Notes: a model not told the origin generated them from the sequence alone. DNA of 64,000 nt from Salirhabdus euzebyi (GCF_014207435.1 NZ_JACHGH010000001.1:248001-312000); one strand, 5' to 3'. Positions 17,432 to 27,442 are shown, numbered from the stretch's first letter. Program-made: numbers and translations.

Positions 17432-18455
17432 GCTCCTCTTTCAAAATAAGTGGAAACTAGCATTTACTATTTTGTTCCCTTTATTCTTACTGACTGTCGT
17501 TTTTCCGTTTGCTACATCAACTGTGGAGGAAAGTAGCATTCCTATTGCTTGGGTTGATCAAGAGAAAGAGGGCTTTGCCGAAACAATCGGATTTAGAATA
17601 AATGAAGATCCCCGGATTCAACTTCTACATGTAAATTCAAAAGAGGAAGCTATTGTAGCTGTGAGAACTGGAAAAGTAGAAGCAGCATTCATTTTGGATG
17701 AACAATTTAATCAACATATTAAATCTGGTGATATTCGGAAGCAAATGGAATGGATCCGAACGAGTAGGTCATTTTTAGATACATTCGTAAAAGAAAAAGT
17801 TGCAGCAGAAGTTATGAGATTTGCTTTAAATAGTAAAGCGGCGAACGACCTACAGCAGTTAAAAAGAAATGAAGAGGATTTTAACTGGGAAGTAGCATTT
17901 CAGCATGCTGATCAATACTGGGAGCCAGAACCATTGTTCCAAATGGATTTTGTTCCTTCTAACAGTGGGGATTTGGAACAAGAAGAAGCTATTGATAACC
18001 TAACTATAGGGTTATTGGGTTTCTGGATGTGGTATACTTGGATCATTTTTGCTGGTGGACTATTACCTATTTACCAATGGAAGGAAAAGGGATTATTAGA
18101 CCGTATTCGTCTTAGAAGCGGAAGTATAAGAGCATTTATATCAAGCTTTTATTTAGTACAGACGTTATTTTATAGTTTATTATTTTTCCTTCTTATTACG
18201 TTAACGTTGACATCATTAAAAGTGGAAATGAATGCGGTGAATATATATATACCAGCTTTTATCGGTTTCATTTCTATGCTTCTATTAACGATGATAGTAA
18301 ATCTATTCATTAAAAAGCAAAGTGTATATTTAATGCTTATAATCATATATTCGATGTTGTCATTCGTATTTTCTTTTCTGGCGATTTCTTCTGGATTTGA
18401 AAAATGGTGGAGCTATATATTACCTCACTATTGGTTTTATCAACTCATGTTGTAG
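17403..18455 (+). CDS. ABC-2 type exporter permease, second subunit
   Basis: A 350-residue permease with the same topology as its neighbour: an N-terminal helix, an external domain and a C-terminal cluster of helices (from about residue 200). The start ATG at 17403 lies inside the 3' end of the upstream gene behind AAGGAGGGGAAAG. Its stop TAG sits 17 bp before the ATPase start. The last residues are hydrophobic and the ending appears natural. Confidence 0.8.
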   Translation: MGTYLFLLNKLLFQNKWKLAFTILFPLFLLTVVFPFATSTVEESSIPIAWVDQEKEGFAETIGFRINEDPRIQLLHVNSKEEAIVAVRTGKVEAAFILDEQFNQHIKSGDIRKQMEWIRTSRSFLDTFVKEKVAAEVMRFALNSKAANDLQQLKRNEEDFNWEVAFQHADQYWEPEPLFQMDFVPSNSGDLEQEEAIDNLTIGLLGFWMWYTWIIFAGGLLPIYQWKEKGLLDRIRLRSGSIRAFISSFYLVQTLFYSLLFFLLITLTLTSLKVEMNAVNIYIPAFIGFISMLLLTMIVNLFIKKQSVYLMLIIIYSMLSFVFSFLAISSGFEKWWSYILPHYWFYQLML

Positions 18456-18471
18456 AGGGGGGGGAAATTCC

Positions 18472-19200
18472 TTGTTGCAGTTTGAAAATGTTGAGAAAAT
18501 AATGAAGAAAAAGCGGATCATTAAAAATGTATCTGTTCAAATAAATAAAGGGGAGTCCATTGGCATAGTAGGTCCAAATGGTGCTGGAAAATCTACCTTT
18601 TTAAAAATATTGGCATCCGTTTTAAAACCAGATAGCGGAACAGTTTTTTATAATGGTGTACCCTATTCCAAAAATGTCCAAGACTTAAGAAAACAGATTG
18701 GGTATATCCCCCAAGAAATTGCCTTGTTTGAGGAGCTTACGGTTAAAGATCAAATTCATTTTTGGAAAAAAGCAGCAAAAAATATGGGTTCCCCTACATA
18801 TATTTTAGAAATGCTTCACGCCCTTGGCTTGCATCATGTTTACCACCAAAAAGTAAAAGCTTTATCAGGTGGCTGGAAGAGAAAATTAAATGTTTGTGCA
18901 GGGATGCTACACAATCCTGACATCATTTTATTGGATGAGCCCACTGCAGGAGTAGATTTAGCAGCCAAAGATGATTTGTTAACATGGCTAAAATCACTAC
19001 ATAAGAGTGGTAAAACCATCATTCTTATTAGTCACGAATGGGACGTCATCAACTATTTAAGCGATTCTATTTTTGTTTTACAAAATGGAGAAATTTTATT
19101 TGAAGGCCCTAGTGAACAGCTCGATCAATTCGAAAAGGATCAGTTAGATTTAGAGGAAAATCAGGAGCTCATAAAAATTTTACGACAACGGAAAAGATAA
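18472..19200 (+). CDS. ABC transporter ATP-binding protein
   Basis: A 242-residue nucleotide-binding subunit. The TTG at 18472 is chosen because the site AGAGGGGGGGG is 7 nt upstream and the ABC domain begins directly (LQFENVEKI); the frame further upstream only overlaps the permease gene. Walker A GPNGAGKST spans residues 34-42, the signature is LSGGWKRKL and Walker B is IILLDEPTAGVD with its catalytic Glu. The run of eight G residues in the ribosome binding site is unusual and could vary in length. Confidence 0.88.
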   Translation: MLQFENVEKIMKKKRIIKNVSVQINKGESIGIVGPNGAGKSTFLKILASVLKPDSGTVFYNGVPYSKNVQDLRKQIGYIPQEIALFEELTVKDQIHFWKKAAKNMGSPTYILEMLHALGLHHVYHQKVKALSGGWKRKLNVCAGMLHNPDIILLDEPTAGVDLAAKDDLLTWLKSLHKSGKTIILISHEWDVINYLSDSIFVLQNGEILFEGPSEQLDQFEKDQLDLEENQELIKILRQRKR

Positions 19201-19209
19201 CTATTCATT

Positions 19210-19252
19210 AATAGGTCCGATTCATAGTCATAAACCGGACCTATTAGTTTTT
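19210..19252 (+). terminator. terminator of the ABC exporter operon
   Basis: AATAGGTCCG (19210-19219) pairs with CGGACCTATT (19236-19245), followed by a T-rich stretch. Confidence 0.8.
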
Positions 19253-19379
19253 AAGGACTCTTATCGCATAGATTGTTGTTATTGGTTGAACTCTAAATCC
19301 ATCCAATTGTAACATTTGCTTTTCAAGCTAGAAATTTTGTATGCTATTTTTGTATCCTATTGTAGAAAGGAACATGCAC

Positions 19380-20930
19380 ATGTCTAAATTAGATTTGTCT
19401 CAGTTTGAGAAAAAAATTGAAGTAAGAAACATAAAACATCAAGACATTGATAATATATTGAAGCTTCAAAAAGCTTGTTTTCCTGGAATGGACCCGTGGA
19501 AAAGAGAACATTTAGAAAGCCATCTCACTATATTTCCTGAAGGTCAATTTTGCGTGGAGTTTGAAGGTGAAATTATTGGTAGCTGTTCGAGTTTAATCGT
19601 GAATTTTGACGAATATGATGATAAACATACGTGGGACGACATTACAGATAGTGGTTATATTACGAATCATGATCCTGAAGGGTACAATTTATACGGGATA
19701 GAAGTAATGGTCCATCCAGAATTTAGAGGGATGAAAATTGGTGGACGATTGTATGAGGCTAGAAAGGAACTAGCAGCAAAATTTAATTTGAAGAGTATTA
19801 TTATTGGTGGACGAATTCCCAATTATCATAAATATTCGGATGAGCTAACTCCTCGTCAATATGTCGATCAAGTGCGTAACCAAAGCATATTTGATCCAGT
19901 GTTAACGTTTCAAATTATGAATGGGTTTAATGTTATGCGTATTAATCCTAATTATTTACCGGATGATAAGGCATCTAACCAATATGCAACATTAATGGAA
20001 TGGCATAATATTGATTATCGACCGACAAGTAAAAGACACTTCAAAACAGCCTTTCCTGTTAGGATTACTGTTGTCCAGTATATGATGAAAAACATTAATT
20101 CATTTGAAGAGTTTGCTCGTCAAGTTGAGTATTATGCGGATGTTGCATATGATTTTGGTTCCGATTTTGTTGTTTTTCCGGAAATTTTTACTACTCAGTT
20201 AATGTCCTTTTTAGAGGAGAAGGTCCCTTCAAAAGCGGTACGAAAGCTTGCTGAATTCACAGAGGATTATATTGAGTTATTTACAGATTTAGCGGTTAAA
20301 TATAATGTGAACATTGTTGGTGGATCTCATTTTGTCGAGGAAGACGATAAAATATTTAACATTGCTTACTTGTTTAGAAGAGATGGGACAATTGAGAAGC
20401 AATACAAAATACACGTAACCCCTAATGAAAGAAGATGGTGGGGCGTTCAAGCAGGGGATAAAGTAAGAGTATTTGATACGGATTGTGGAAAAATTGCTAT
20501 TCAAATTTGCTATGATATTGAATTCCCTGAGTTAGCAAGGTATGCTGTGGACCAAGGTGCTAACATTATCTTTGTTCCATTTTGTACAGATGATCGTGCA
20601 GGCTATTTGCGTGTTCGCTATTGTGCGCAAGCAAGAGCTGTTGAAAACCAAGTTTACACGGTTATTGCGGGTACAGTTGGTAATTTAACACAAGTAGAAA
20701 ATATGGATATTCAATATGCTCAGTCTGGTATTTTTACTCCATCGGATTTTGAATTTGCACCTGATGGAATTGTTGGAGAATGTAATCCAAATATTGAAAC
20801 AGTCGTTGTAGGAGATGTTGACTTAGAAATTTTAAGAAGACAGCGTAAGACGGGAACTGTTAGACAGCTTGTGGATCGTCGAAAGGATTTATTTGAAGTT
20901 ACCTATAAGAAGGCAGACGATAAAATATAA
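19380..20930 (+). CDS. GNAT acetyltransferase fused to carbon-nitrogen hydrolase
   Basis: A 516-residue two-domain protein. Residues 1-210 form a GNAT-like acyltransferase domain (VMVHPEFRGMKIGGRLYEAR is the acetyl-CoA loop). Residues 225-505 form a nitrilase-superfamily amidohydrolase with Glu in VVFPEIFT, Lys in EKQYKIHVTP and Cys in AIQICYDIEFP, a complete triad. This fusion is a known bacterial family with no settled substrate. The ATG at 19380 is preferred over in-frame starts at 19341 and 19374 because GAAAGG lies 9 nt before it. Monocistronic. Confidence 0.88.
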   Translation: MSKLDLSQFEKKIEVRNIKHQDIDNILKLQKACFPGMDPWKREHLESHLTIFPEGQFCVEFEGEIIGSCSSLIVNFDEYDDKHTWDDITDSGYITNHDPEGYNLYGIEVMVHPEFRGMKIGGRLYEARKELAAKFNLKSIIIGGRIPNYHKYSDELTPRQYVDQVRNQSIFDPVLTFQIMNGFNVMRINPNYLPDDKASNQYATLMEWHNIDYRPTSKRHFKTAFPVRITVVQYMMKNINSFEEFARQVEYYADVAYDFGSDFVVFPEIFTTQLMSFLEEKVPSKAVRKLAEFTEDYIELFTDLAVKYNVNIVGGSHFVEEDDKIFNIAYLFRRDGTIEKQYKIHVTPNERRWWGVQAGDKVRVFDTDCGKIAIQICYDIEFPELARYAVDQGANIIFVPFCTDDRAGYLRVRYCAQARAVENQVYTVIAGTVGNLTQVENMDIQYAQSGIFTPSDFEFAPDGIVGECNPNIETVVVGDVDLEILRRQRKTGTVRQLVDRRKDLFEVTYKKADDKI

Positions 20931-20932
20931 GG

Positions 20933-20970
20933 AAAAAGAGCTAAGGGATCTAATTCTTTTAGCTCTTTTT
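20933..20970 (+). terminator. terminator
   Basis: AAAAAGAGCTAA pairs with TTAGCTCTTTTT across an AT-rich loop, followed by T residues. Confidence 0.85.
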
Positions 20971-21066
20971 CTTTTTGCTCCTTATACCTGCCTTAGGCTG
21001 AGCAAGGTGCTTGCGCTTTTATTCTTTTCTGAACAAGAAAAACAGTAGGCTCAATTGGATTTTCAC

Positions 21067-21075
21067 TGGTATAAT
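21067..21075 (+). promoter_or_regulatory. extended -10 promoter
   Basis: TGGTATAAT is a TGn-extended -10 element. It places transcription start near 21082, which excludes the longer upstream reading frame of the kinase gene. Confidence 0.6.
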
Positions 21076-21100
21076 AAGTGTATATATTCAGAAGGTTGTG

Positions 21101-22555
21101 ATGTTCCTTATGCTAGATGAAAAAAGAAAATTGCAAGCTTTGAAGACGATAGCGGAAACACTTAACGAATGCCAAAACAAACAGGAGATGCTTCAATCTG
21201 TTTTAAAACAGCTCATTGAAATTACTCATTTTAGAACCGGCTGGATATTTATTGAGCATGGAAATATGCAGTTAGGTGCTGACGAAGGATTACCGGAAGC
21301 ATTATCTATTCATGAAAAGGCCCCACTATGTGGAGAAGACTGCTACTGTATATCGAAGTATAAAACCGGCAAATTAACGAAAGCAACGAACATCATTGAA
21401 TGTAAGCGACTTAACCTTGCGATTCAACAGAATAAATACGATACAGAAGGTCTGTCTCATCATGCAACGGTACCATTAAAAACACCGGAAAAAAGCTATG
21501 GGTTGCTGAATGTTGCTGCACCTAATCGTAGCGAATACATAGAAGAAGAATTAAATTTATTAGAATCTGTTGCTTATCAAATAGGAACAGCTCTTCGTCG
21601 GATTGAACAATATGAGCAGGAAGAGGAAAGGGTCCGTTTATTAGAAAAGTTGAATGACTTTGTCCAACATTTAAGAAAAATACGCAGGATTCAACCGTTT
21701 ATAACGTTCGTCAGTAAATACGTCAAAGACATGTTTTCTTTTAGTGGTATTCAACTTACGATCCAACAGTATGATACAAAACTTGGGGATATGGAGAATG
21801 AAAATTTAGAGTTTATTCCTTTTCCTGAAATAGATGGACAGTTGTTGTACGCCACACCGTATTTGTTATCACCAATTGAAGAAGAAATTCTCCAGTTGAT
21901 TATTAACCATACAGAATTAACATATCGGGATTTAGTTCTTCAAGAAAAAGAGACCTCCATGGCAAGAGTACAGGAGCGGGCTAGGCTAGCACAAGATCTT
22001 CATGATTCTGTAAGTCAACTGTTATTCTCCATTGTGCTTACTTCAAGAGCGGCGAAACACCTTTTTCCAGGAACGAATGAGGATAATCCTATTCAAGATA
22101 TTTACGATTTATCAACGCAGGCTCTTCAAGAAATGCGGTCCTTGATTGCGGGTCAAAAACCTACTGCATTAGAAAAAGGATTGCTAACTGGTTTGGTTGA
22201 ATATGCAGAAAAAGTAAAGTTGAAGCCAAATATACATGCTGAAGGTAGTAATACAATCCCGTATTCCATAGAGGAAGCGCTGTACCGTATAGGACAAGAA
22301 GCAATTCATAATGTAAAAAAGCACGCAAAAACAGAAGAAATTTTTATCACATTAAAAAGAACTTCGGATAGCTTTACCCTTGTCATTGAAGATAATGGGA
22401 TTGGTTTTGATCAAGAAAGAATGGCTGAATTTCAGTCATATGGTTTAAAGGGAATGCAGGAGAGAGCATCAGCTTTTGAAGGGAAAGTGACAATAAACAG
22501 TACCCGTAAAATAGGGACTACGATACATGTCTACATCCCTAATCCTGCAAAATAG
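21101..22555 (+). CDS. sensor histidine kinase with GAF domain (YhcY-like)
   Basis: A 484-residue soluble kinase. A GAF domain covers about residues 30-175 and includes a Cys-rich PLCGEDCYCISK segment that could bind a metal or iron-sulfur centre. A HisKA_3 dimerisation domain has the phosphoacceptor in LAQDLHDSVSQ near residue 300, and a HATPase domain has DNGIGF and GLKGMQERA motifs. The start at 21101 (ATG) fits AGAAGG 5 nt upstream; 21110 is an alternative. Gene order with the response regulator and the yhdB-like gene recalls B. subtilis yhcYZ-yhdB. Confidence 0.88.
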   Translation: MFLMLDEKRKLQALKTIAETLNECQNKQEMLQSVLKQLIEITHFRTGWIFIEHGNMQLGADEGLPEALSIHEKAPLCGEDCYCISKYKTGKLTKATNIIECKRLNLAIQQNKYDTEGLSHHATVPLKTPEKSYGLLNVAAPNRSEYIEEELNLLESVAYQIGTALRRIEQYEQEEERVRLLEKLNDFVQHLRKIRRIQPFITFVSKYVKDMFSFSGIQLTIQQYDTKLGDMENENLEFIPFPEIDGQLLYATPYLLSPIEEEILQLIINHTELTYRDLVLQEKETSMARVQERARLAQDLHDSVSQLLFSIVLTSRAAKHLFPGTNEDNPIQDIYDLSTQALQEMRSLIAGQKPTALEKGLLTGLVEYAEKVKLKPNIHAEGSNTIPYSIEEALYRIGQEAIHNVKKHAKTEEIFITLKRTSDSFTLVIEDNGIGFDQERMAEFQSYGLKGMQERASAFEGKVTINSTRKIGTTIHVYIPNPAK

Positions 22556-22578
22556 AAAGGTTTACCGGGGGGAAATAA

Positions 22579-23226
22579 ATGGGAATTCGCGTTTTAATTG
22601 TCGATGATCATCAAGTAGTTCGTAAAGGTTTGGTTTATTTTTTTAATACGCTCGATGATATTGAAATAGCTGGGGAAGCAGCAAATGGGGAAGAAGCTAT
22701 TCAATTTTTACAACAAGAAAATGAAGTTGATGTTGTTTTATTAGATGTTCAAATGCCTGTGATGGATGGAGTAGAGGCTGCTCAACAAATTCGTAGCCTG
22801 TTTCCGAAAACGAAAATATTAATGTTAACAAGCTTTTCTGATTATAATTCCGTTATTCCAGCAATTAAAGCTGGAGCAAGTGGATATCAATTAAAAGATG
22901 CAGACCCAGAAATATTAGCAAATGCCATTCGCAAAGTAGCCGATGGTGAAAAAATGATTGATCATAAAGCAGCATCTCATTTGTTTCAGCACGTTTCTGG
23001 GAATGAAGAGGAAGAGAAAAAAGCTAAACTGGCTCAGTTAACTAATCGTGAGTTAGATGTTCTTCAAGAGATGATGAATGGTAAAAGTAATAAGGAAATT
23101 GCGAACGATTTATACATTACAGAAAAAACGGTTAAAACACATGTTTCTAATATTTTATCGAAGTTAGAAGTGCATGATAGAACCCAAGCTGCGCTATTTG
23201 GGGTGAAATATTTAGCATCTCATTAA
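22579..23226 (+). CDS. NarL/LuxR-family response regulator (YhcZ-like)
   Basis: A 215-residue regulator. The receiver domain has acidic residues at 9-10, phosphoacceptor Asp56 (LLDVQMP), the switch Thr/Ser in MLTSFSD and Lys in YQLKDADPE. The LuxR-type helix-turn-helix (about 150-210) contains LTNRELDVLQEM and EKTVKTHVSNIL. GGGGGGA precedes the ATG. It is 23 bp after the kinase gene, its certain partner. Targets are not visible here. Confidence 0.93.
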   Translation: MGIRVLIVDDHQVVRKGLVYFFNTLDDIEIAGEAANGEEAIQFLQQENEVDVVLLDVQMPVMDGVEAAQQIRSLFPKTKILMLTSFSDYNSVIPAIKAGASGYQLKDADPEILANAIRKVADGEKMIDHKAASHLFQHVSGNEEEEKKAKLAQLTNRELDVLQEMMNGKSNKEIANDLYITEKTVKTHVSNILSKLEVHDRTQAALFGVKYLASH

Positions 23227-23227
23227 T

Positions 23228-23257
23228 AAGGGTATCCCAGATGTTTGGGATACCCTT
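23228..23257. terminator. bidirectional terminator between convergent genes
   Basis: AAGGGTATCCCA pairs perfectly with TGGGATACCCTT across six bases; shared by the response regulator and the minus-strand gene. Confidence 0.85.
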
Positions 23258-23261
23258 TAGG

Positions 23262-23501
23262 TTAAACATAGTAAACAGGTGTGTCCTGTGTGATAGCGTG
23301 TTCGATGTAGTGAATTAAGTTATGGTGGGAACTAATGACGGTTTGTTCATCATATCCGTAGTGATAAGCATGTAAAAACGATTCGATTCTTTTGGATAAT
23401 AAATCGTCCTGCGTTCGAACCATTAATACGAGCAAATCATCCCATTGCCCCCATAAAGTAAAATACATCGCTTTATCATAGTCGACCATATTCATTTCCA
23501 T
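23262..23501 (-). CDS. YhdB-like small protein
   Basis: A 79-residue soluble protein with aromatic and acidic composition (VDYDKAMYFTLWGQWDDLLV, then LSKRIESFLHAYH). It resembles the B. subtilis YhdB family, supported by its place next to the yhcYZ-like pair. AAAGGGGGAATGGAA precedes the ATG. Function unknown. Confidence 0.65.
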   Translation of the reverse strand: MEMNMVDYDKAMYFTLWGQWDDLLVLMVRTQDDLLSKRIESFLHAYHYGYDEQTVISSHHNLIHYIEHAITQDTPVYYV

Positions 23502-23593
23502 TCCCCCTTTATCAGGGTTAGGCTTAGTATGGCTCCATTCAGATTATATGTTACATGGCCATTTTTGGTTTTTAAACCAACAATTTTAGCGTA

Positions 23594-24370
23594 TTACTGG
23601 GTAGTATAACCACCATCAATGACCACAGCTTGCCCTGTGATCCCTTTTGCTTGTTCACTCACAAGGAAGGCAGCATAGTTAGAAATTTCCTCAATTTGAA
23701 GAAGTCTTTTTTGCGGAACTAGTGGATAAATAACATCTTCCATTACTTTCTCTTTTGTTACACCTCTTGTTTTTGCTAAATCAGTTAACTGATTTCTAAC
23801 TAGTGGTGTATCAACGTATCCGGGACATAAAGCATTAACTGTAATTCCTGCTTCTGCTCCTTCTAAAGCAGCCACCTTTGTTAGTCCAATTACTCCATGT
23901 TTTGCACTGTTATAAGCTGCTTTTCCGGCAAAACCAATCAGACCATTAATGGATGCCATATTTAAAATTCTTCCATACTTTTGTTTTTTCATGTGTGGAA
24001 ATGTATGTTTAATGGCATAAAAAGGTGCGATTTGCATGATCTTAATCATGAGTTCAAATTTATCGGATGGAAAATCTTCAATGGAAGATACATGTTGAAT
24101 ACCTGCGTTATTTATTAAAATATCAATGGAACCAAATGTCTTCACTGTTTCGGCAACCACTTTTTCTATCTGTTCTTCCTTTGTCACATCGCATTTTATT
24201 CCTTTTATATGTGGATAGTCCTTTTGAAGTTCTACCACTTCTTTCGACAGTTTTTCTTCGTTTAAATCCGTTGCAAGCACATTTGCACCATGTTGTAATA
24301 ACTCCTTCACAATACCAAGTCCAATACCTTGTGCTGCTCCTGTAACTAATGCTGTTTTCCCCATCAACAT
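23594..24370 (-). CDS. bdhA: 3-hydroxybutyrate dehydrogenase (SDR family)
   Basis: A 258-residue short-chain dehydrogenase. The Rossmann motif TGAAQGIGLG is near residue 10, NNAGIQHV near 88, catalytic Ser-Tyr-Lys in the MASINGLIGF and YNSAKHG segments, and a C-terminal GITGQAVVIDGGYTTQ. The combination with ALCPGYVDTPLV matches NAD-dependent 3-hydroxybutyrate dehydrogenases that link ketone bodies or PHB breakdown to acetoacetate. AGGAGGAGATTG precedes the start. Standing alone, without acetoacetate-CoA transferase genes nearby. Confidence 0.85.
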   Translation of the reverse strand: MLMGKTALVTGAAQGIGLGIVKELLQHGANVLATDLNEEKLSKEVVELQKDYPHIKGIKCDVTKEEQIEKVVAETVKTFGSIDILINNAGIQHVSSIEDFPSDKFELMIKIMQIAPFYAIKHTFPHMKKQKYGRILNMASINGLIGFAGKAAYNSAKHGVIGLTKVAALEGAEAGITVNALCPGYVDTPLVRNQLTDLAKTRGVTKEKVMEDVIYPLVPQKRLLQIEEISNYAAFLVSEQAKGITGQAVVIDGGYTTQ

Positions 24371-24553
24371 TCAATCTCCTCCTATCTTCATAACTCAACT
24401 GACTTTATCTTGTTTTCACATCTTTAAAAATACATTCGGTTAGCCATTGGAAAAACCCTTTAAACGATATCCATTATTGGAAATGTCTTTTCGAATATTT
24501 GTTTCTCATCCAAAACATAATAAAAAGGAACCATCCTAAAAAGGGGGATACCA

Positions 24554-25294
24554 ATGAATAAATTAACTGTAATTGGAGCTACTTTTATCACGGCAATTAC
24601 TCTTGCAGGTTGTCAGGGTGGAGATGATACAGGTCTTGGTGATCATAACCAAGGTAATCTAGGGGTTGAGCCTACTCGATATAATGAAAATATCGATATT
24701 GCTCCTAACCGAGATCGTATAGATATGGATGAGGAGTTTGGTCCAGATTATTATCAAAACGGTACATTACGTAATGATGAAGGGGATTTACGTAATGATA
24801 ACTATCGATATAACCGAGAAGATAATGGCAATGGTTATGCTGGAACAAACTATAATGCAAGATACAACGATGATGCCAATAATAATGGTATAACTGGTAA
24901 TAATACTCGTAACAACAATACGGGTAACAATGCCGGCAATACAGGTAACAACCATAACCAATTTGAAGTTGCGGACAGAGCTGCAGATAGAATCACAAGT
25001 GAAGTGGAAGAAGTGGAACGTGCATATGTCTTTACGGGACCTGAAAATGCATATGTTGCAGCAGTACTTGATGGAAATCAAAATATTACAGACGATATTG
25101 AACAACGCATAAGACAAGCTGTAAAGGCAACCGATGAGGATATTGATGACGTATTCGTTTCAACGAATCCAGACTTCATCAACCAAGCAGGTGACTATAC
25201 AGATCAAGTGGAAGCAGGAGAACCAATTGAAGGTTTCTTTGATGAAATGGGAGACATGTTTAGACGTGTATTCCCAACAAACGACCGTTCTTAA
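24554..25294 (+). CDS. YhcN/YlaJ family sporulation lipoprotein
   Basis: A 246-residue lipoprotein: signal peptide with lipobox TLAGC (Cys near residue 20), an Asn/Asp/Gly-rich low-complexity linker (about 25-135) and a C-terminal YhcN/YlaJ domain (about 140-225) with RAADRITSEVEEVERAYVF. Members are made in the forespore and contribute to germination or the spore membrane. AAAAAGGGGGATACC precedes the ATG. The Asn-rich linker is longer than in B. subtilis YhcN. Confidence 0.85.
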   Translation: MNKLTVIGATFITAITLAGCQGGDDTGLGDHNQGNLGVEPTRYNENIDIAPNRDRIDMDEEFGPDYYQNGTLRNDEGDLRNDNYRYNREDNGNGYAGTNYNARYNDDANNNGITGNNTRNNNTGNNAGNTGNNHNQFEVADRAADRITSEVEEVERAYVFTGPENAYVAAVLDGNQNITDDIEQRIRQAVKATDEDIDDVFVSTNPDFINQAGDYTDQVEAGEPIEGFFDEMGDMFRRVFPTNDRS

Positions 25295-25296
25295 TG

Positions 25297-25323
25297 AAAA
25301 CGAGGGCATAGCCCCTCGTTTTC
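25297..25323 (+). terminator. terminator
   Basis: AAAACGAGGG pairs with CCCTCGTTTT just after the lipoprotein stop codon. Confidence 0.85.
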
Positions 25324-25327
25324 TTAA

Positions 25328-26314
<987 letters not shown>

Positions 26315-26349
26315 TATTTGTTTGCCTTGACTAATAAGAATAGGAAAAG

Positions 26350-26406
26350 TTTTCACACATAGGTTTTAAGTAACAGACTTTTTGAGGGAGGACCTATGTG
26401 TGAAAA
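26350..26406 (+). promoter_or_regulatory. hairpin burying the mscL start codon
   Basis: TTTTCACACATAGG (26350-26363) and CCTATGTGTGAAAA (26393-26406) are perfect 14-bp reverse complements and the pairing extends by further bases. The GTG start at 26400 lies inside the right arm, while the ribosome binding site GAGGGAGGA is in the loop. This should limit initiation unless melted, suggesting translational control. Confidence 0.7.
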
Positions 26407-26897
26407 TTGTAGAAGAGTTTAAAGAATTTGCAATGCGTGGGAACGTTATTGATATGAGTATTGGGGTTATTATTGGAACTGCCTTCGGAAAAATTGTTGA
26501 CTCATTAGTAACAGATATTATGATGCCTCCACTTGGGGTACTAATGGGAAATGTTAATATGTCCAATTTATTTATTAATTTATCCAATGAAGAATATAAA
26601 ACGTTGGCTGAAGCAGAAGCGCATGGTGCTGCCACAATTAATTATGGAGAGTTCCTTGATAGTATTTTCCATTTTGCGATCATTTCCTTTGCGACCTTTG
26701 TAACCATTAAACAAATGAACAAACTTCGAAAACTTCCTTCTGACGCAATTTCAAAGAAATCATGTCCCTACTGTACAACGGATATTCCTAACAGAGCAAC
26801 ACGTTGTCCACAATGCACCTCCATTCTAGAGGGTGTAGAAGATATAGATGAATCTTCAAGATTAGCGACACCAAAAATTACAATTAAAGCAGGTTAA
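26400..26897 (+). CDS. mscL: large-conductance mechanosensitive channel with C-terminal zinc ribbon
   Basis: A 165-residue channel that opens under membrane tension to release solutes during hypo-osmotic shock. The N-terminal helix ([20 protein letters not shown]), pore helix TM1 with [16 protein letters not shown] and TM2 (about 88-103) are normal. The tail carries CPYC (122-125) and CPQC (136-139), a zinc-ribbon pair not found in the standard ~130-residue form. The GTG at 26400 is chosen because GGGAGG is 8 nt upstream and the protein then starts at the conserved position. Confidence 0.92.
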   Translation: MKIVEEFKEFAMRGNVIDMSIGVIIGTAFGKIVDSLVTDIMMPPLGVLMGNVNMSNLFINLSNEEYKTLAEAEAHGAATINYGEFLDSIFHFAIISFATFVTIKQMNKLRKLPSDAISKKSCPYCTTDIPNRATRCPQCTSILEGVEDIDESSRLATPKITIKAG

Positions 26898-26983
26898 TCC
26901 AATTAAAATAGTATGTTTTTATTAGCTAATTTTAGTTAAAGATAGAGATAGGAATAAAGAAAAATGATTCGAGGAGCTACACT

Positions 26984-27442
26984 GTGGAATTTTTGATTTA
27001 TCTTATTCTTAGTTGGATTTCAATAACGATATATGCTTTACTTCCAAAAAAGTTGAAAGTGGTTGAAGTCATTTTTGTGTTTTTCGTAGGTTCTATTTTA
27101 GTTATGAACCTTTTTACCATTGTGGAGTACAACTTTGAACTCATTACCTTAACAACAGAAACAGATAAGTATTTTTCTTTGCTTTTATATAGGAGTGTCA
27201 TTTTACCTGTGGTTCTTTTAACTTTTATCACTATTTTACAAACTGTGGAAAGTAATGTTCATAAATGGGGTAGTAGCCTATTTTTATACGGATTCATTCT
27301 ACTCGTGGAATATTTAGGTATAAAATTTGCTATATATTTCTATACGAAATGGAGTTTTCTTTTATCTAGTATAGATATACTTTTGGTTTTTGGGCTTTGT
27401 TTATTTATATTCCGTTTATATAAAAGGCAAGAAGGAAAATAG
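26984..27442 (+). CDS. small integral membrane protein (possibly CBO0543-like)
   Basis: A 152-residue protein made almost wholly of four to five hydrophobic segments. GTG start behind GAGGAG. It is 16 bp upstream of a second membrane protein of similar size and topology, and the two may be diverged paralogues. They resemble a Bacillaceae family named after C. botulinum CBO0543, with no known role. Confidence is good that it is coding, low on the family. Confidence 0.5.
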   Translation: MEFLIYLILSWISITIYALLPKKLKVVEVIFVFFVGSILVMNLFTIVEYNFELITLTTETDKYFSLLLYRSVILPVVLLTFITILQTVESNVHKWGSSLFLYGFILLVEYLGIKFAIYFYTKWSFLLSSIDILLVFGLCLFIFRLYKRQEGK

